Positions 26,567 through 35,697 are shown, numbered from the stretch's first letter. The stretch is 64,000 nt of DNA from Hyunsoonleella aquatilis (GCF_014270105.1 NZ_JACNMF010000004.1:466505-530504); one strand, 5' to 3'. The notes: generated by a model from the sequence alone, not told the origin. Made by a program: numbers and translations.

Positions 26567-27202
26567 TTAAATCATCCCCAAAAACCTATCCATACTATCA
26601 AAAGTTTGTGTAGCCAAGGCTTTAAGTTCATTTTTATAGTCATGTTCGGTATAGCCAAACACATCAAATCCTCCAGCTTTTGCTGCCTTTATCCCTGAAA
26701 CGCTGTCCTCAACCACTAAGCACTCCTCAGGCTGAAAACCCATAGTTTCTGCCGCCCATAAAAAAATATCGGGCTCTGGCTTCCATTTTTGGATGTCGTA
26801 GCAACTAAATATCTTGCCATCGAAATAAGGCAACAGACCTGTGATTTCCAGATTTAAGCGTATTTTGTTGGCGGGGCCGCTGGATGCGGTACAAAATGGT
26901 ATTTCTAGGTTTTCAACCACTTCCTTAATCCCTTCAATGGGTTTAATATCCTTCCGGAATGCTTCAAAGGTATTGATACGATAATCGGGTTCAAAATTAA
27001 CGGGGAGCGGTTTTTCAATACGCTCAGAAATCAACGCCATACAGGAGTTTAGCGATTTCCCCTTTAAATCAATCAAAGAAGTTTCAAATTCCATATTGGC
27101 ACCCAAATCATTGGCCATATCCACTAAAATACCTATGGCGATGGATTCGCTATCGATTAAAACCCCGTCGCAATCAAAAATGATGCATTTGTATTTGCCC
27201 AT
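26567..27202 (-). CDS. HAD-family hydrolase, beta-phosphoglucomutase-like
   Basis: 211 residues. Motif I is IIFDCDGVLIDSE (Asp10 and Asp12), motif II falls in PFCTASSGP, motif III is the Lys of KWKPEPDIF and motif IV is CLVVEDSVSGIKAAKAGG. The helical cap at about 18-85 places it in subfamily I. It probably dephosphorylates a small phosphosugar or phosphometabolite; the exact substrate cannot be told. Three bases after the SDR gene, same operon. Confidence 0.9.
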   Translation of the reverse strand: MGKYKCIIFDCDGVLIDSESIAIGILVDMANDLGANMEFETSLIDLKGKSLNSCMALISERIEKPLPVNFEPDYRINTFEAFRKDIKPIEGIKEVVENLEIPFCTASSGPANKIRLNLEITGLLPYFDGKIFSCYDIQKWKPEPDIFLWAAETMGFQPEECLVVEDSVSGIKAAKAGGFDVFGYTEHDYKNELKALATQTFDSMDRFLGMI

Positions 27203-27205
27203 AAA

Positions 27206-27889
27206 TTAAGGTGTAGAATTGGAAACTTGTAACAGTTTTCCGTTGTAGTATTTATTTCCGTTTAACGAAAAATCGAAGATGTACTGCGCCATTTCTGGGG
27301 CTGTGATTGGGGCTTGATAACCAGGAAAAGCCTCCTCCAGCATTTCGGTTTGCACTGCACCCAAAGCCAAAACGTTGAATGAAATACCGAAATCTTTATA
27401 TTCCTCGGCCAATAATTCTGTTAAAGTGATAACAGCCGCTTTGCTGGAACTGTAAGCCGCCAAACCGGGGAATTTCATACTGCCTTGAACCCCGCCCATA
27501 GAACTTATAGTTACTACATGACTTCCATCTTTCATAAATGGTAAAACGGTCCTCGTCAGTTCGGAAACGCCGTAAACATTGGTTCTATATACCCTTTCAA
27601 AATCTGAAATTGTTGTTTCTGAAAACGGTTTATTCAGAAGCGCACCAGCATTATTGATTAGGATATCCACTTGATCCCATTTCTTTTTAATAAGGTCTTT
27701 TACATTCTGATAGGCTTCGGAATCATTCAAGTCAAAAGAAAAACAAGATACATTTTCAAGATTTAAGTTTTGAACAGCCTTTTCATTCCTTGAAAGCGCC
27801 AAAACCTCATGACCTGCTTTGGCAAACAATTGTACCAGCTCAAAGCCAATACCCCTGCTTGTTCCTGTAATTATAATGTTTTTACTCAT
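27206..27889 (-). CDS. Short-chain dehydrogenase/reductase
   Basis: 227 residues. The cofactor-binding glycine motif is ITGTSRGIGFE (8-18), followed by ILINNAGALLN (NNAG). The catalytic residues are a Ser in VTISSMGG, Tyr146 and Lys150 in AYSSSKAA. It is a classical SDR that reduces or oxidises an alcohol or ketone with NAD(P); the substrate is unknown. It overlaps the end of the M28 peptidase gene by eight bases and is followed at once by the HAD gene. Confidence 0.92.
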   Translation of the reverse strand: MSKNIIITGTSRGIGFELVQLFAKAGHEVLALSRNEKAVQNLNLENVSCFSFDLNDSEAYQNVKDLIKKKWDQVDILINNAGALLNKPFSETTISDFERVYRTNVYGVSELTRTVLPFMKDGSHVVTISSMGGVQGSMKFPGLAAYSSSKAAVITLTELLAEEYKDFGISFNVLALGAVQTEMLEEAFPGYQAPITAPEMAQYIFDFSLNGNKYYNGKLLQVSNSTP

Positions 27890-28826
27890 TGATAAGTTTA
27901 ATTTCCTGTGTTGGGGTATTGCTCATTTTTTCAATGGCTGGAATCGTTCTATTGATAAGGTTTGCCATAAAATTGAAATCTAATTTATCGACTTCATCAT
28001 CCACGTGATGGTAATAATCAAAATTAGACATATCACATGAAGAAATAGTTTGACACGGCACATTAAACTCCAAATAAAAAGGATAATTATCAGACCGTTT
28101 GAACAATTGATATTTAACAGCCACGTCTGATTTCCCAATTAAATTTGATCCAGCGTAATCATTAATTTGTTTTGCCATATTCGACATGTCGTAACCGGTC
28201 AAAAAAGCTTTATAATCCCTATCTTTAAAAGGCACGCCTACCATTTCAAAATTCACCATGGTATAAAGATTTAGGTTTTCTTCTTTTAATCGTTTTGCCA
28301 AATGTTTTGAACCCAATAGTCCTTTTTCTTCTGCTGAAAATAAAGCGAAAATAATACTCCGTTTGTTGTTCTTTTTATTGGCAAAATATTTTGCCATCAC
28401 CATCACGGCACTTGTTCCCGCTGCATTATCGTTGGCGCCGTTGGCTATGGAATCGCCCTCAACCTTTTTGCTATAACCAATATGGTCGTAATGAGCACCA
28501 AGAATGATGAATTTATCTTTTAGTTTTTCATCTGTTCCTTCCAAATACCCCACCACATTAAAAGCATCCAAACTATCTACCATAAAATTATCCCGATAGG
28601 TTTCAAAATATGGTTTAACACCCAAATGATTAAATTGATTTTCAATATAGCTTGCGGATTTATCTATACCTTCTGTACCGGTATCCCTTCCTTTTAAGCT
28701 ATCGGAAGCCAAATAACTGACTATGTTCTGCACATCTTCAGAAGTAATGGTAATAGGCTTTGCTTTTACCTCGCTTTTGCAACAGCAAAACAACAAAGGC
28801 AGCATTAATATGAGTAACTTTTTCAT
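27882..28826 (-). CDS. M28 family zinc aminopeptidase, lipoprotein
   Basis: 314 residues. The signal sequence ends in a lipobox-like LPLLFCCCK. Zinc ligands fit the M28 pattern: ILGAHYDHIG, NGANDNAAGTSAVMVMAK, FALFSAEEKGLLGSKH, VNFEMVG and the late His in FDYYHHVDDEVDKLD. It should remove N-terminal residues from peptides at the cell envelope. First gene of the M28-SDR-HAD operon. Confidence 0.92.
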   Translation of the reverse strand: MKKLLILMLPLLFCCCKSEVKAKPITITSEDVQNIVSYLASDSLKGRDTGTEGIDKSASYIENQFNHLGVKPYFETYRDNFMVDSLDAFNVVGYLEGTDEKLKDKFIILGAHYDHIGYSKKVEGDSIANGANDNAAGTSAVMVMAKYFANKKNNKRSIIFALFSAEEKGLLGSKHLAKRLKEENLNLYTMVNFEMVGVPFKDRDYKAFLTGYDMSNMAKQINDYAGSNLIGKSDVAVKYQLFKRSDNYPFYLEFNVPCQTISSCDMSNFDYYHHVDDEVDKLDFNFMANLINRTIPAIEKMSNTPTQEIKLINE

Positions 28827-28953
28827 CTTTCAATTTTAAAATTTAAAGATACATAATTCGAACATGAAACGCCCATAAACTCTTTTAAACAGTATTATCG
28901 AATTATTAAAAAATATTTCCTAATTTTAGTAAGTTCCACAAATACAAAATGTT

Positions 28954-30042
28954 ATGCCCATATACATGGATAGGCACGATCTACCAGGAGTTACCTTAAA
29001 AGACGCCGCTGAAGCGCATTCGCAAGATTTAATCCATCAAGATAAATATAGTTGCAAAGCGTTAACATATTGGGTGGACGAAGATCGTGAAAATGCTTTT
29101 TGTTTGATTGAAGCCCCCAACAAAGATGCTGTAACAGAGTTACATTATAATGCCCACGGTTTAATTCCCCACGAAATTATTGAGGTTGATAGTAAATTGG
29201 TTAAATCATTTTTGGGGCGGATTCATGACCCAGAGTCAAACACTGAAATTGTAGATTCGGCCTTTAGGGCCATCATGGTTATTGAATCCAGCAATTTTAT
29301 TCATCGATTAGACAATAATCAGTTTGACCTTTTTTATCAACGTTATCATAACAGTGTTGGCAAATGCATCAGCAAATACAATGGAAAAGTAGTGCTTCTC
29401 AAGAGCAATAGTTACCTCGTTTCGTTTAAAACTGTGGATGACGCCGTAATGTGTGCTCTACAAATAACACACAATATTAAATACATCACTCCAAACTTTG
29501 ATAGCTCCTACAAAGAACTAAATATCGGTATAAGCACCGGAGAACCAGTTATTGAGAAAAAAGAGTTATTTGAAGATGCTATTGCACTTTCTACATATTT
29601 ATGTGAAGTTGTACAAGGTCATATAGCAATATCTGCTGAAGCAAAAACACAATATCAAAAGGAGCACAAACATGCCAAAATAGACGAGTCGCTTATACGT
29701 TCCTTAAAATACACGGAAGAAGTTTTTTTAGTTAAACTTATGGATTTCGTTGAAAAGCACTGGAATAATTCGGCATTCAACGTAAGTGATTTCAGTACCA
29801 AAATGGGGTACAGCAAGTCACAGCTTAACAGGAACATTAAAAAACTTACAGGGCACTCCCCAAATAATTTCATTAAACAATTACGCCTTCAACGTGCCAT
29901 GAAGCTTTTATATAATGGAAAAGGGAACATTTCGCAAATAGCTTTTGAAACAGGTTTTAATACGCCGTCCTATTTTTCAAAATGCTTTTTAAATTATTTT
30001 GGGCTCTTACCATCCACTTTCTTAAAGCAATACAGCAATTGA
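28954..30042 (+). CDS. DUF4242, cyclase-like and AraC HTH fusion regulator
   Basis: 362 residues in three parts. Residues 1-90 match DUF4242 (MPIYMDRHDLPGVTLKDAAE, CLIEAPNKDAVTELHYNAHG). Residues about 105-250 resemble a class III nucleotidyl cyclase fold (AIMVIESSNF, VLLKSNSYLVSFKTVDDAVM, LNIGISTGEPV) but show no convincing catalytic Asp pair. Residues about 260-362 are an AraC DNA-binding domain (VSDFSTKMGYSKSQLNRNIK, ISQIAFETGFNTPSYFSKCF). The likely role is a ligand-responsive regulator. The next gene encodes a separate DUF4242 lipoprotein. Confidence 0.85.
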   Translation: MPIYMDRHDLPGVTLKDAAEAHSQDLIHQDKYSCKALTYWVDEDRENAFCLIEAPNKDAVTELHYNAHGLIPHEIIEVDSKLVKSFLGRIHDPESNTEIVDSAFRAIMVIESSNFIHRLDNNQFDLFYQRYHNSVGKCISKYNGKVVLLKSNSYLVSFKTVDDAVMCALQITHNIKYITPNFDSSYKELNIGISTGEPVIEKKELFEDAIALSTYLCEVVQGHIAISAEAKTQYQKEHKHAKIDESLIRSLKYTEEVFLVKLMDFVEKHWNNSAFNVSDFSTKMGYSKSQLNRNIKKLTGHSPNNFIKQLRLQRAMKLLYNGKGNISQIAFETGFNTPSYFSKCFLNYFGLLPSTFLKQYSN

Positions 30043-30151
30043 TGGTTACCACAAAAAAAGCGCGTCAAATTTGCTGCTTTTTGAACCAATAGTAGAATTT
30101 CCATTTAAGCATCTATTCTAATTTTGAGTTATTAATTTAAAACTCTTTATT

Positions 30152-30538
30152 ATGAAAACTCTAACGTTATTTACACTATTTGGCTCCCTCCTGCTTTTCA
30201 ATTGCTCCAACAAGACCAATTCTGTTCCCAATCAATTAAAGGCAGAATTAAATAAAAATGACGGTCAACTTTTTGTTATTGAAAGAAATATTCCTGATGC
30301 CGGACAACTTACCGCAGAGCAATTACAAAGCATCTCTCAAACCTCATGTGATGTTTTAGACGAACTTGGCAATGATATAAAATGGTTGCACAGTTATGTC
30401 ACTAACGACAAAGTATTTTGTGTTTACAAAGCCAGCAATGAAAGTCTTATCAAAGCACATGCAAAAAAAGGCGGATTTCCTGCTGATAATATTGTAGCAG
30501 TAAGTTCAATAATCGACCCTGAGACCGCGAATAAATAG
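30152..30538 (+). CDS. DUF4242 lipoprotein
   Basis: 128 residues with a lipobox (SLLLFNCSN, Cys at residue 18). The mature part is a DUF4242 domain: FVIERNIPDAGQLTAEQLQS, IKWLHSYVTNDKVFCVYKAS and FPADNIVAVSSIIDPETA. It is the exported counterpart of the N-terminal domain of the upstream regulator. A TAATTTTG box lies at 30119-30126, though without a good -33, so it may have its own promoter. A strong terminator follows. The ligand of this domain is unsettled. Confidence 0.85.
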   Translation: MKTLTLFTLFGSLLLFNCSNKTNSVPNQLKAELNKNDGQLFVIERNIPDAGQLTAEQLQSISQTSCDVLDELGNDIKWLHSYVTNDKVFCVYKASNESLIKAHAKKGGFPADNIVAVSSIIDPETANK

Positions 30539-30547
30539 ACCCAGAAA

Positions 30548-30582
30548 AAACCCTGTTTCACAAATTGAAACAGGGTTTAACT
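30548..30582 (+). terminator. Rho-independent terminator
   Basis: A 13-bp stem, AAACCCTGTTTCA (30548-30560) with TGAAACAGGGTTT (30566-30578), and a five-base loop. A T-rich stretch (CTTTT) follows a few bases later. It ends the DUF4242 lipoprotein transcript. Confidence 0.85.
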
Positions 30583-30697
30583 TTTGGGGACTTAACTATT
30601 AACCTAACTTAGTGCTAAAAAAATCAAGGTTATCAATACGCCATAAAAGCAAGCGAAAAATAGTTCCATTCTGTATTTTTTCAGCTTTGAAATCATA

Positions 30698-31081
30698 TTA
30701 ACCGTTTTCGTTAACATCCAAAATGTTAATTGTAAGTGTTGATTGTGTAATGTTAACACCATCTGTTACTTCAATATTTACTACAATCGAGGTGTTTTGC
30801 TCGTAATCAAAAGCACTTGCATTTGCGATGTAAACTTCTCCGTTTGTTGAATTAATAAGTACACTATTTGCAGGGGTTTGTGATACTATTGAGTAGGTTA
30901 AGGTATCGTCATCAGCATCGGTTGCAGTAATTGTAGTTAGTAAATCGGAGGTAGGATTTTCATCCATATTCATTGTTCTGTCCTCCACAACTGGGGCCCT
31001 GTTGGTTGGGCCATCGTCTTCTTCACATGAGAAGAAAAACACAATGGCACATGCTAATGCTAAAAATTTAATTGTGTTCAT
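30698..31081 (-). CDS. Cadherin-like-domain lipoprotein
   Basis: 127 residues. The lipobox is VFFFSCEEDDGP, with acidic residues after the Cys that fit the Bacteroidota surface-lipoprotein export signal. The mature part is one cadherin-like repeat: APVVEDRTMNMDENP, ITATDADDDTLTYSIVSQ, FDYEQNTSIVVNIEVTDGVN and the closing INILDVNENG. Calcium binding is expected from the DADDD and DVNEN motifs. A palindrome shared with the two-component operon lies upstream at 31186-31202. Confidence 0.8.
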   Translation of the reverse strand: MNTIKFLALACAIVFFFSCEEDDGPTNRAPVVEDRTMNMDENPTSDLLTTITATDADDDTLTYSIVSQTPANSVLINSTNGEVYIANASAFDYEQNTSIVVNIEVTDGVNITQSTLTINILDVNENG

Positions 31082-31155
31082 AATTTTAAGATTTGGGGGT
31101 TATTTTATTAAATATTATTTGATATGTGTTTATCAATCATAATCTCAATACTGAG

Positions 31156-31202
31156 TAAAGTTAATTGTAAAGGCACCATGTTAGACCACCCATAACGGGT
31201 AG
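31156..31202 (-). promoter_or_regulatory. Candidate response-regulator site and promoter, lipoprotein gene
   Basis: On the minus strand, CTACCC-N5-GGGTGG (31202-31186) is followed after 22 bases by TAACTTTA (31163-31156), a TAnnTTTA box. It is the weakest of three related sites: one arm base differs and the spacer is one base longer. The spacing to the box is the same as at the ELW-repeat gene. Confidence 0.5.
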
Positions 31203-31206
31203 TTTT

Positions 31207-32841
31207 TTATTCTTTAATGAGTTTTTTTGTTATACTTCCTTTTTCGGTTTGAATTCTTGCGAAATAAACTCCTGAAACTAAATCTTCAATACTAAACCTA
31301 TTTGAACTGTTTTTAAATGTTTTGATTTGCTTTCCTGTGATATCTAGGATTTCGACAGTATTAATATTGGAATTTGATTGAATTGAAAAACTATCAGAAG
31401 TTGGGTTTGGGTAAAGTGAAATCTGTTGTTCCAACTCAAAATCATTTACCGATAATGTCGGATCTTGATACTTCCACAATTCAACACCAGCCGAACCATT
31501 ATCTGCAGAAAAGAAAAGTATATTATTAGATACTATCAAATCTGTGGGGTTGCTATTTCCTGAAGGGTTTATATTGCTTACCATTGTAGTTCCAGCATTT
31601 GTTCCATCGGTAACCCAAAGTTCTGTACCGTTTGTTCCGTCGGTTGCCGAAAAATATACTTTTCCATTGTACTCGGCAAAACCTGACGGATTACTGTCTG
31701 GTGAAGAGGGAGATGTATTAATGTTCTTCACCAAATTTGTGGTGGCTGGAAATCCGGTGGTCGACCACAACTCAATACCATTTATATTATCATCAGCAGA
31801 AAAATACAATCTCCCTGAAGCGGCATAAAGGTTTGAAGGGTTACTGCTACCACTTCCTGAAGCTATATTTTTCATGTTAGTAAACGTTGTCCCTCCCAAT
31901 TTAAAGATTTCTGTTCCCAAAGATGGATGGGTTGCCGTGAAATAAAGGGCATTATTAAAAACAGTTAAGTTTTCTGGGTTGTCCAAATCTGCTGCCACTG
32001 CATTTACATTTGCCATACGCTGCGTTCCAGCCAATGTTCCATCAGAAACCCAAAGTTCCCTACCGTTCACACCATCATCTGCAGTAAAATATAAATTGCT
32101 GTTAAGAACAATTAAGTCCGTTGGATTAGAACTAGCACCACCGGCATTAATGTTAATCAACATATTTGTTCCCGCATTTGTTCCATTGGTAACCCACAAT
32201 TCCCTTCCATTTGTTCCGTCATCTGTTGCAGCGAAATATAGCAGGTTATTAAAAACCGTGTATGAATCTGGTGACGAACTGTTTCCTGAAGGGTTTATGT
32301 CCTTTATCATTATTTGATCTCCTCCTCCTGTCCAAGCGTTCCCATTAAATCCGAGAATTTCCTCACCATAAAATGGTGTAGATTGATTAAATGCCGAAGG
32401 TCTTGCGCTAAAAACCAACAGGTTCCCGAAAGTGGTAAATAATCTTGGTGATGCTGAACCCGTGCCACTTCTTATTGCTGGATAAGAGGAAATGGTTGTA
32501 CCATTTGTAGAAAAAATATTGAACTTATTTTGTACACCAGCAGCTGAAAAATAAAGTTGAGAGTTAAATTCATGAAATCCATTTGGACTACCATCTAAAG
32601 CCCCTGTTCTTATATCGCTTAAAAGAGTAGTTCCTGCACTCGTGCCATCAGATTCCCAAAGTTCCATTCCGTCCGCACCGTTATCGGCTGCAAATATGAG
32701 CTTACCACCAAAAGCAATTCTATTTTTGGCATACGAAGGCATGCTACTCGGAAAACCTAAGTTTATATCCTTAACTAAACTTTGCGCTTGAATAAATGTA
32801 TATGCCAATAATGACATAAAAAGTAGTGTTCTTTTCATCAT
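31207..32841 (-). CDS. Secreted ELW-repeat protein, type IX substrate
   Basis: 544 residues with a signal peptide (LLFMSLLAYTFIQAQS). The body is a chain of about eight 45-60-residue repeats, each with LYF(S/T)A.D..NG.ELW..DGT.AGT (for example ELWESDGTSAGT and ELWVSDGTLAGT), likely a beta-propeller. The C-terminus from about 465 (LYPNPTSDSFSI to SITKKLIKE) is a type A sorting domain. A surface or secreted binding protein is likely. A CTACCC-N4-GGGTAG site lies 55-70 bases before its start. Confidence 0.88.
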   Translation of the reverse strand: MMKRTLLFMSLLAYTFIQAQSLVKDINLGFPSSMPSYAKNRIAFGGKLIFAADNGADGMELWESDGTSAGTTLLSDIRTGALDGSPNGFHEFNSQLYFSAAGVQNKFNIFSTNGTTISSYPAIRSGTGSASPRLFTTFGNLLVFSARPSAFNQSTPFYGEEILGFNGNAWTGGGDQIMIKDINPSGNSSSPDSYTVFNNLLYFAATDDGTNGRELWVTNGTNAGTNMLININAGGASSNPTDLIVLNSNLYFTADDGVNGRELWVSDGTLAGTQRMANVNAVAADLDNPENLTVFNNALYFTATHPSLGTEIFKLGGTTFTNMKNIASGSGSSNPSNLYAASGRLYFSADDNINGIELWSTTGFPATTNLVKNINTSPSSPDSNPSGFAEYNGKVYFSATDGTNGTELWVTDGTNAGTTMVSNINPSGNSNPTDLIVSNNILFFSADNGSAGVELWKYQDPTLSVNDFELEQQISLYPNPTSDSFSIQSNSNINTVEILDITGKQIKTFKNSSNRFSIEDLVSGVYFARIQTEKGSITKKLIKE

Positions 32842-32865
32842 AAATAGGTTTAAAAGTTTATGATG

Positions 32866-32911
32866 TAAAAGTAAATTGGAGATTAAAGGGCTGTACTACC
32901 CAATGGGGTAG
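32866..32911 (-). promoter_or_regulatory. Candidate response-regulator site and promoter, ELW-repeat gene
   Basis: The palindrome CTACCC-N4-GGGTAG lies at 32896-32911. Reading the minus strand, 22 bases separate it from TACTTTTA (32873-32866). This places the site just upstream of where RNA polymerase contacts the -33 region, as expected for an activator. Confidence 0.6.
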
Positions 32912-32937
32912 AAGTAAAAAAGAGGTATTTCAAGGTA

Positions 32938-33561
32938 CTATAGTAAGTTTTCCCTATTTGCTTTTTGAACCGCTTCAATATTAGAGTTTACCTGAAGTTT
33001 AATATAGATATTCTTTAGGTGAAATTTGATGGTATTTCGGCTAATAAATAGCTGTTCTGCAATACTATCGTAAGTGTTTCCTTGAGATAGCAGAGATAGC
33101 ACTTCCTTTTCTCTAGGAGATAATTCTATTTTACTAGGTTTTACCTGAAAAGAACTTACCACCATTTTAGCAATTTTAATACTCATTGGAGCGCCACCGG
33201 CAACACATTCGTTAAGGGCGTCTTTAAGTTCCTCTGGAGTTATGCTTTTTGTTAAATACCCCGATGCTCCAGCACATAAGGCTTCAAAAACCATATCTGA
33301 ATTTTCAAAAACGGTAACCATGATAATATTAGCTTTCGGCAATTTCTTTTTAATGAGCTTTGTCCCCTCTACCCCATTTATTCCAGGCAATTCAATATCC
33401 ATCAAGAAGATATCAGCGTTATCGAATTGTAATCGCTCGATGGCTTCTTCACAGTTGCTGTAACAATTTGTAATCTCAAAATTATCTGTAGCCTTTATCA
33501 CCTCTGCAAACCCTTCGCTTAAAGGTATATTATCTTCAATTATTACAACTTTATGCTTCAT
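32938..33561 (-). CDS. LuxR/NarL-type response regulator
   Basis: 207 residues. Receiver domain at 1-120: acidic pocket Glu9/Asp10, phospho-acceptor Asp55 (IFLMDIELPG), Thr in MVTVF and Lys in GYLTKSITPEE. The C-terminal GerE-type helix-turn-helix, about 140-205, has LSPREKEVLSLLSQG, YDSIAEQLFISRNTIKFHLK and NIYIKLQVNSN. It is one base downstream of the kinase gene, so the two form a cognate pair. Three nearby palindromes are its candidate targets. Confidence 0.95.
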   Translation of the reverse strand: MKHKVVIIEDNIPLSEGFAEVIKATDNFEITNCYSNCEEAIERLQFDNADIFLMDIELPGINGVEGTKLIKKKLPKANIIMVTVFENSDMVFEALCAGASGYLTKSITPEELKDALNECVAGGAPMSIKIAKMVVSSFQVKPSKIELSPREKEVLSLLSQGNTYDSIAEQLFISRNTIKFHLKNIYIKLQVNSNIEAVQKANRENLL

Positions 33562-35556
33562 CTAAATAGAACTTTTCTCAAGATTACCTATAAACCTAAC
33601 CGTAGTACCTTTACCTATATTGGAATCAATAAAAAGTTCGCAACCAATTTTTTGGGCCCTTGTTTTCATGTGAGAAAGCCCGTTTAACGATTCAAAATCA
33701 CTTTCCAAAACACCCACACCTTCATCTTCACATTTTATGGACAGTTCATTATTATTATAATCAAAAGAAAGCTTTACTGTCTTACTTTTTGAATGTTTTA
33801 AAGCATTGGTGAGTGCCTCTTTAAAAATAAAAATTAATTGTTTATTCCAATAATGAGGTAATTTCACATTATCAGAAATATGCTTTTCTACAATAAACTT
33901 CACTTCGGACTTTTTAAAAATATCACTACCAAAATCGGATAAATAAGTTATAACCTCTTCTAAATAATCACTATTGGACTTTAAGGAAAAAATAAAGTCG
34001 CGCGTACCTCTATATAATCCATTGGCGTCTTCATTGATTTGCTTTATTTTAGATTTCACCTTTGGGTTTTTTATGGAAGCTTCACCACTTATTAAATTAG
34101 ACAACAATGAAATTCTTGCTAGTTTATTTCCAAGGTCGTCATGAAAATCCTGGGCAATTTCATCCCTTACTTCTGATAGTTCTTTCTCTAATTGAAGCTG
34201 TTTTTCAATAGCCAGTTTCAACTCTTGATTTTTCCGTTGTGTCCTTTTTAGCCGAACCATACTTCCGATTAAAAGAATGGAAACTATAACTAAGGATGCA
34301 ATCACAAGTAAAACAGTAAGTTTTTTTATTTGGGCTTGTTTGTTTTGAATTTCTAAAGCATCTATTCTTTTTTGTTGACTTAAACTTTTTATCTCTGCGT
34401 CTTTTAACTCTGTTTCATACCTAGTTTCTAATTCATTGATTGATTTTATGCGTTCTTTGTCATTTAACTCCTTAACAAATTGCTCTTTTTCTTCTAATGC
34501 GCTTAACGCTAAATTTGGGTTATTAAAATACTTATAAATCTCATGTTTCAAATTTGAAATTTCTACTGCATAATACGCATCTGATTTAATCTTTAAATGA
34601 TTTAATGAGTCAATGTAAGCTAATGCTTTTTTTTTATTATTTCGCACCTTATTCACCCTTCCCAAAACACAATAACTATTCAAGATTAAAGGTTCGGTTA
34701 TCAAATCCCTTTTTTTTAACACCTTATTAGAATAGTATGCAGCTTTACTATAATTTTTATTTAGAAAATTAAACTCACTTAAAACACCAAGACTAACTGG
34801 TTTTGTGTAATCAAAATCATTTTGATCAGCTATAAGAAATGCTTTTTCGGCATATTTTTTTGCCAAATTTGCTTGAGCGGGATATTTGTTATTCTTTGAC
34901 GCTTCCATATACTGCTCTGCAGCGTAATTGTAAATAAGAGTTTCTAATAAACTATCGTTAATATCATTATTTTCAAGAACATCGACGGCTTTTGAAATAT
35001 AATCCAATTGTTTCTCGTATTCACGTTGAGCGGTATAAACCAAAGAAATACCGTAATAAGCATTTGCTTCCGCTCTATAATCTTTTATTTGATTAGAAAA
35101 CTTTGCCGCTTCAAGGAAATGCTGTATTGCTATAAAAAAATTGTTTTGATTTTGATGCAAAGTGCCAATTTTATTATGAAAATCAGCTTTTTTGGGAATA
35201 TCATTTATATAAGATACCTTTTCAAGGCCTTTCTTAAAATAGGCCTCAGCTCTATTAAAATCTTGGTTCACCAAATTACCTACACCTTTGTACTTCAAAG
35301 CTTCTATTTCTAAAAGGGTATCCTTCAACACCTTAGATAACTCGAGTGCTTTTTCCGCATAAAAAACAAGAGAATCTCCCTTTCCAGTTGTCTGATAATA
35401 GTACTTTGCTAAATCTAAATAGGCTTTTACTAAAGCCGAATCTTTTGTTGTTTCAATGCTATTTCTTAATTCAATTTCAACGTTTTGGGAGAAAGTAAAT
35501 TTCACAGTGAAAAGCAAAACAAGCAAGCAATATTTGTAAAATTTAGGCAAATACAT
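33562..35556 (-). CDS. TPR sensor histidine kinase, HisKA_3 type
   Basis: 664 residues. A signal sequence (YCLLVLLFTVKFTFSQ) is followed by tetratricopeptide repeats at about 30-380 facing the periplasm, a coiled coil (about 365-400), one membrane helix (LTVLLVIASLVIVSILLIGS), then the kinase. The phospho-acceptor is His472 in DFHDDLGNKLARISLL. The ATPase domain shows ALTNALKHSKSKTVKLSF, CEDEGVGV and GKGTTVRF. It is expected to phosphorylate the adjacent LuxR-type regulator. The signal is unknown. Confidence 0.93.
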   Translation of the reverse strand: MYLPKFYKYCLLVLLFTVKFTFSQNVEIELRNSIETTKDSALVKAYLDLAKYYYQTTGKGDSLVFYAEKALELSKVLKDTLLEIEALKYKGVGNLVNQDFNRAEAYFKKGLEKVSYINDIPKKADFHNKIGTLHQNQNNFFIAIQHFLEAAKFSNQIKDYRAEANAYYGISLVYTAQREYEKQLDYISKAVDVLENNDINDSLLETLIYNYAAEQYMEASKNNKYPAQANLAKKYAEKAFLIADQNDFDYTKPVSLGVLSEFNFLNKNYSKAAYYSNKVLKKRDLITEPLILNSYCVLGRVNKVRNNKKKALAYIDSLNHLKIKSDAYYAVEISNLKHEIYKYFNNPNLALSALEEKEQFVKELNDKERIKSINELETRYETELKDAEIKSLSQQKRIDALEIQNKQAQIKKLTVLLVIASLVIVSILLIGSMVRLKRTQRKNQELKLAIEKQLQLEKELSEVRDEIAQDFHDDLGNKLARISLLSNLISGEASIKNPKVKSKIKQINEDANGLYRGTRDFIFSLKSNSDYLEEVITYLSDFGSDIFKKSEVKFIVEKHISDNVKLPHYWNKQLIFIFKEALTNALKHSKSKTVKLSFDYNNNELSIKCEDEGVGVLESDFESLNGLSHMKTRAQKIGCELFIDSNIGKGTTVRFIGNLEKSSI

Positions 35557-35575
35557 GTTCAGAAGAAATAAAACT

Positions 35576-35622
35576 TAAAAGTACAAAAACCTAATAGAGC
35601 AATTACCTACCCGATTGGGTAG
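35576..35622 (-). promoter_or_regulatory. Candidate response-regulator site and promoter, kinase operon
   Basis: CTACCC-N4-GGGTAG at 35607-35622 is a second clean copy of the palindrome. On the minus strand it is followed after 23 bases by TACTTTTA (35583-35576). The kinase ATG lies 20 bases further on. Autoregulation of the two-component operon is the likely meaning. Confidence 0.6.
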
Positions 35623-35641
35623 TCCAAAAAAAGAATACAAA

Positions 35642-35675
35642 AAAAACCTGTTTCAATCTAATGAAACAGGTTTTT
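35642..35675. terminator. Bidirectional hairpin terminator
   Basis: A 14-bp stem, AAAAACCTGTTTCA (35642-35655) with TGAAACAGGTTTTT (35662-35675), and a six-base loop. A/T runs on both sides suit both strands. The stem resembles that of the 30548 terminator. Confidence 0.75.
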
Positions 35676-35697
35676 AATATTATAGATTCTGAAACAA

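Noticed and set aside
31207..32841. Recent repeat expansion or recombination hotspot in the ELW-repeat gene
   Set aside because: The protein repeats are related but the DNA copies have diverged; no long identical direct repeats are seen.
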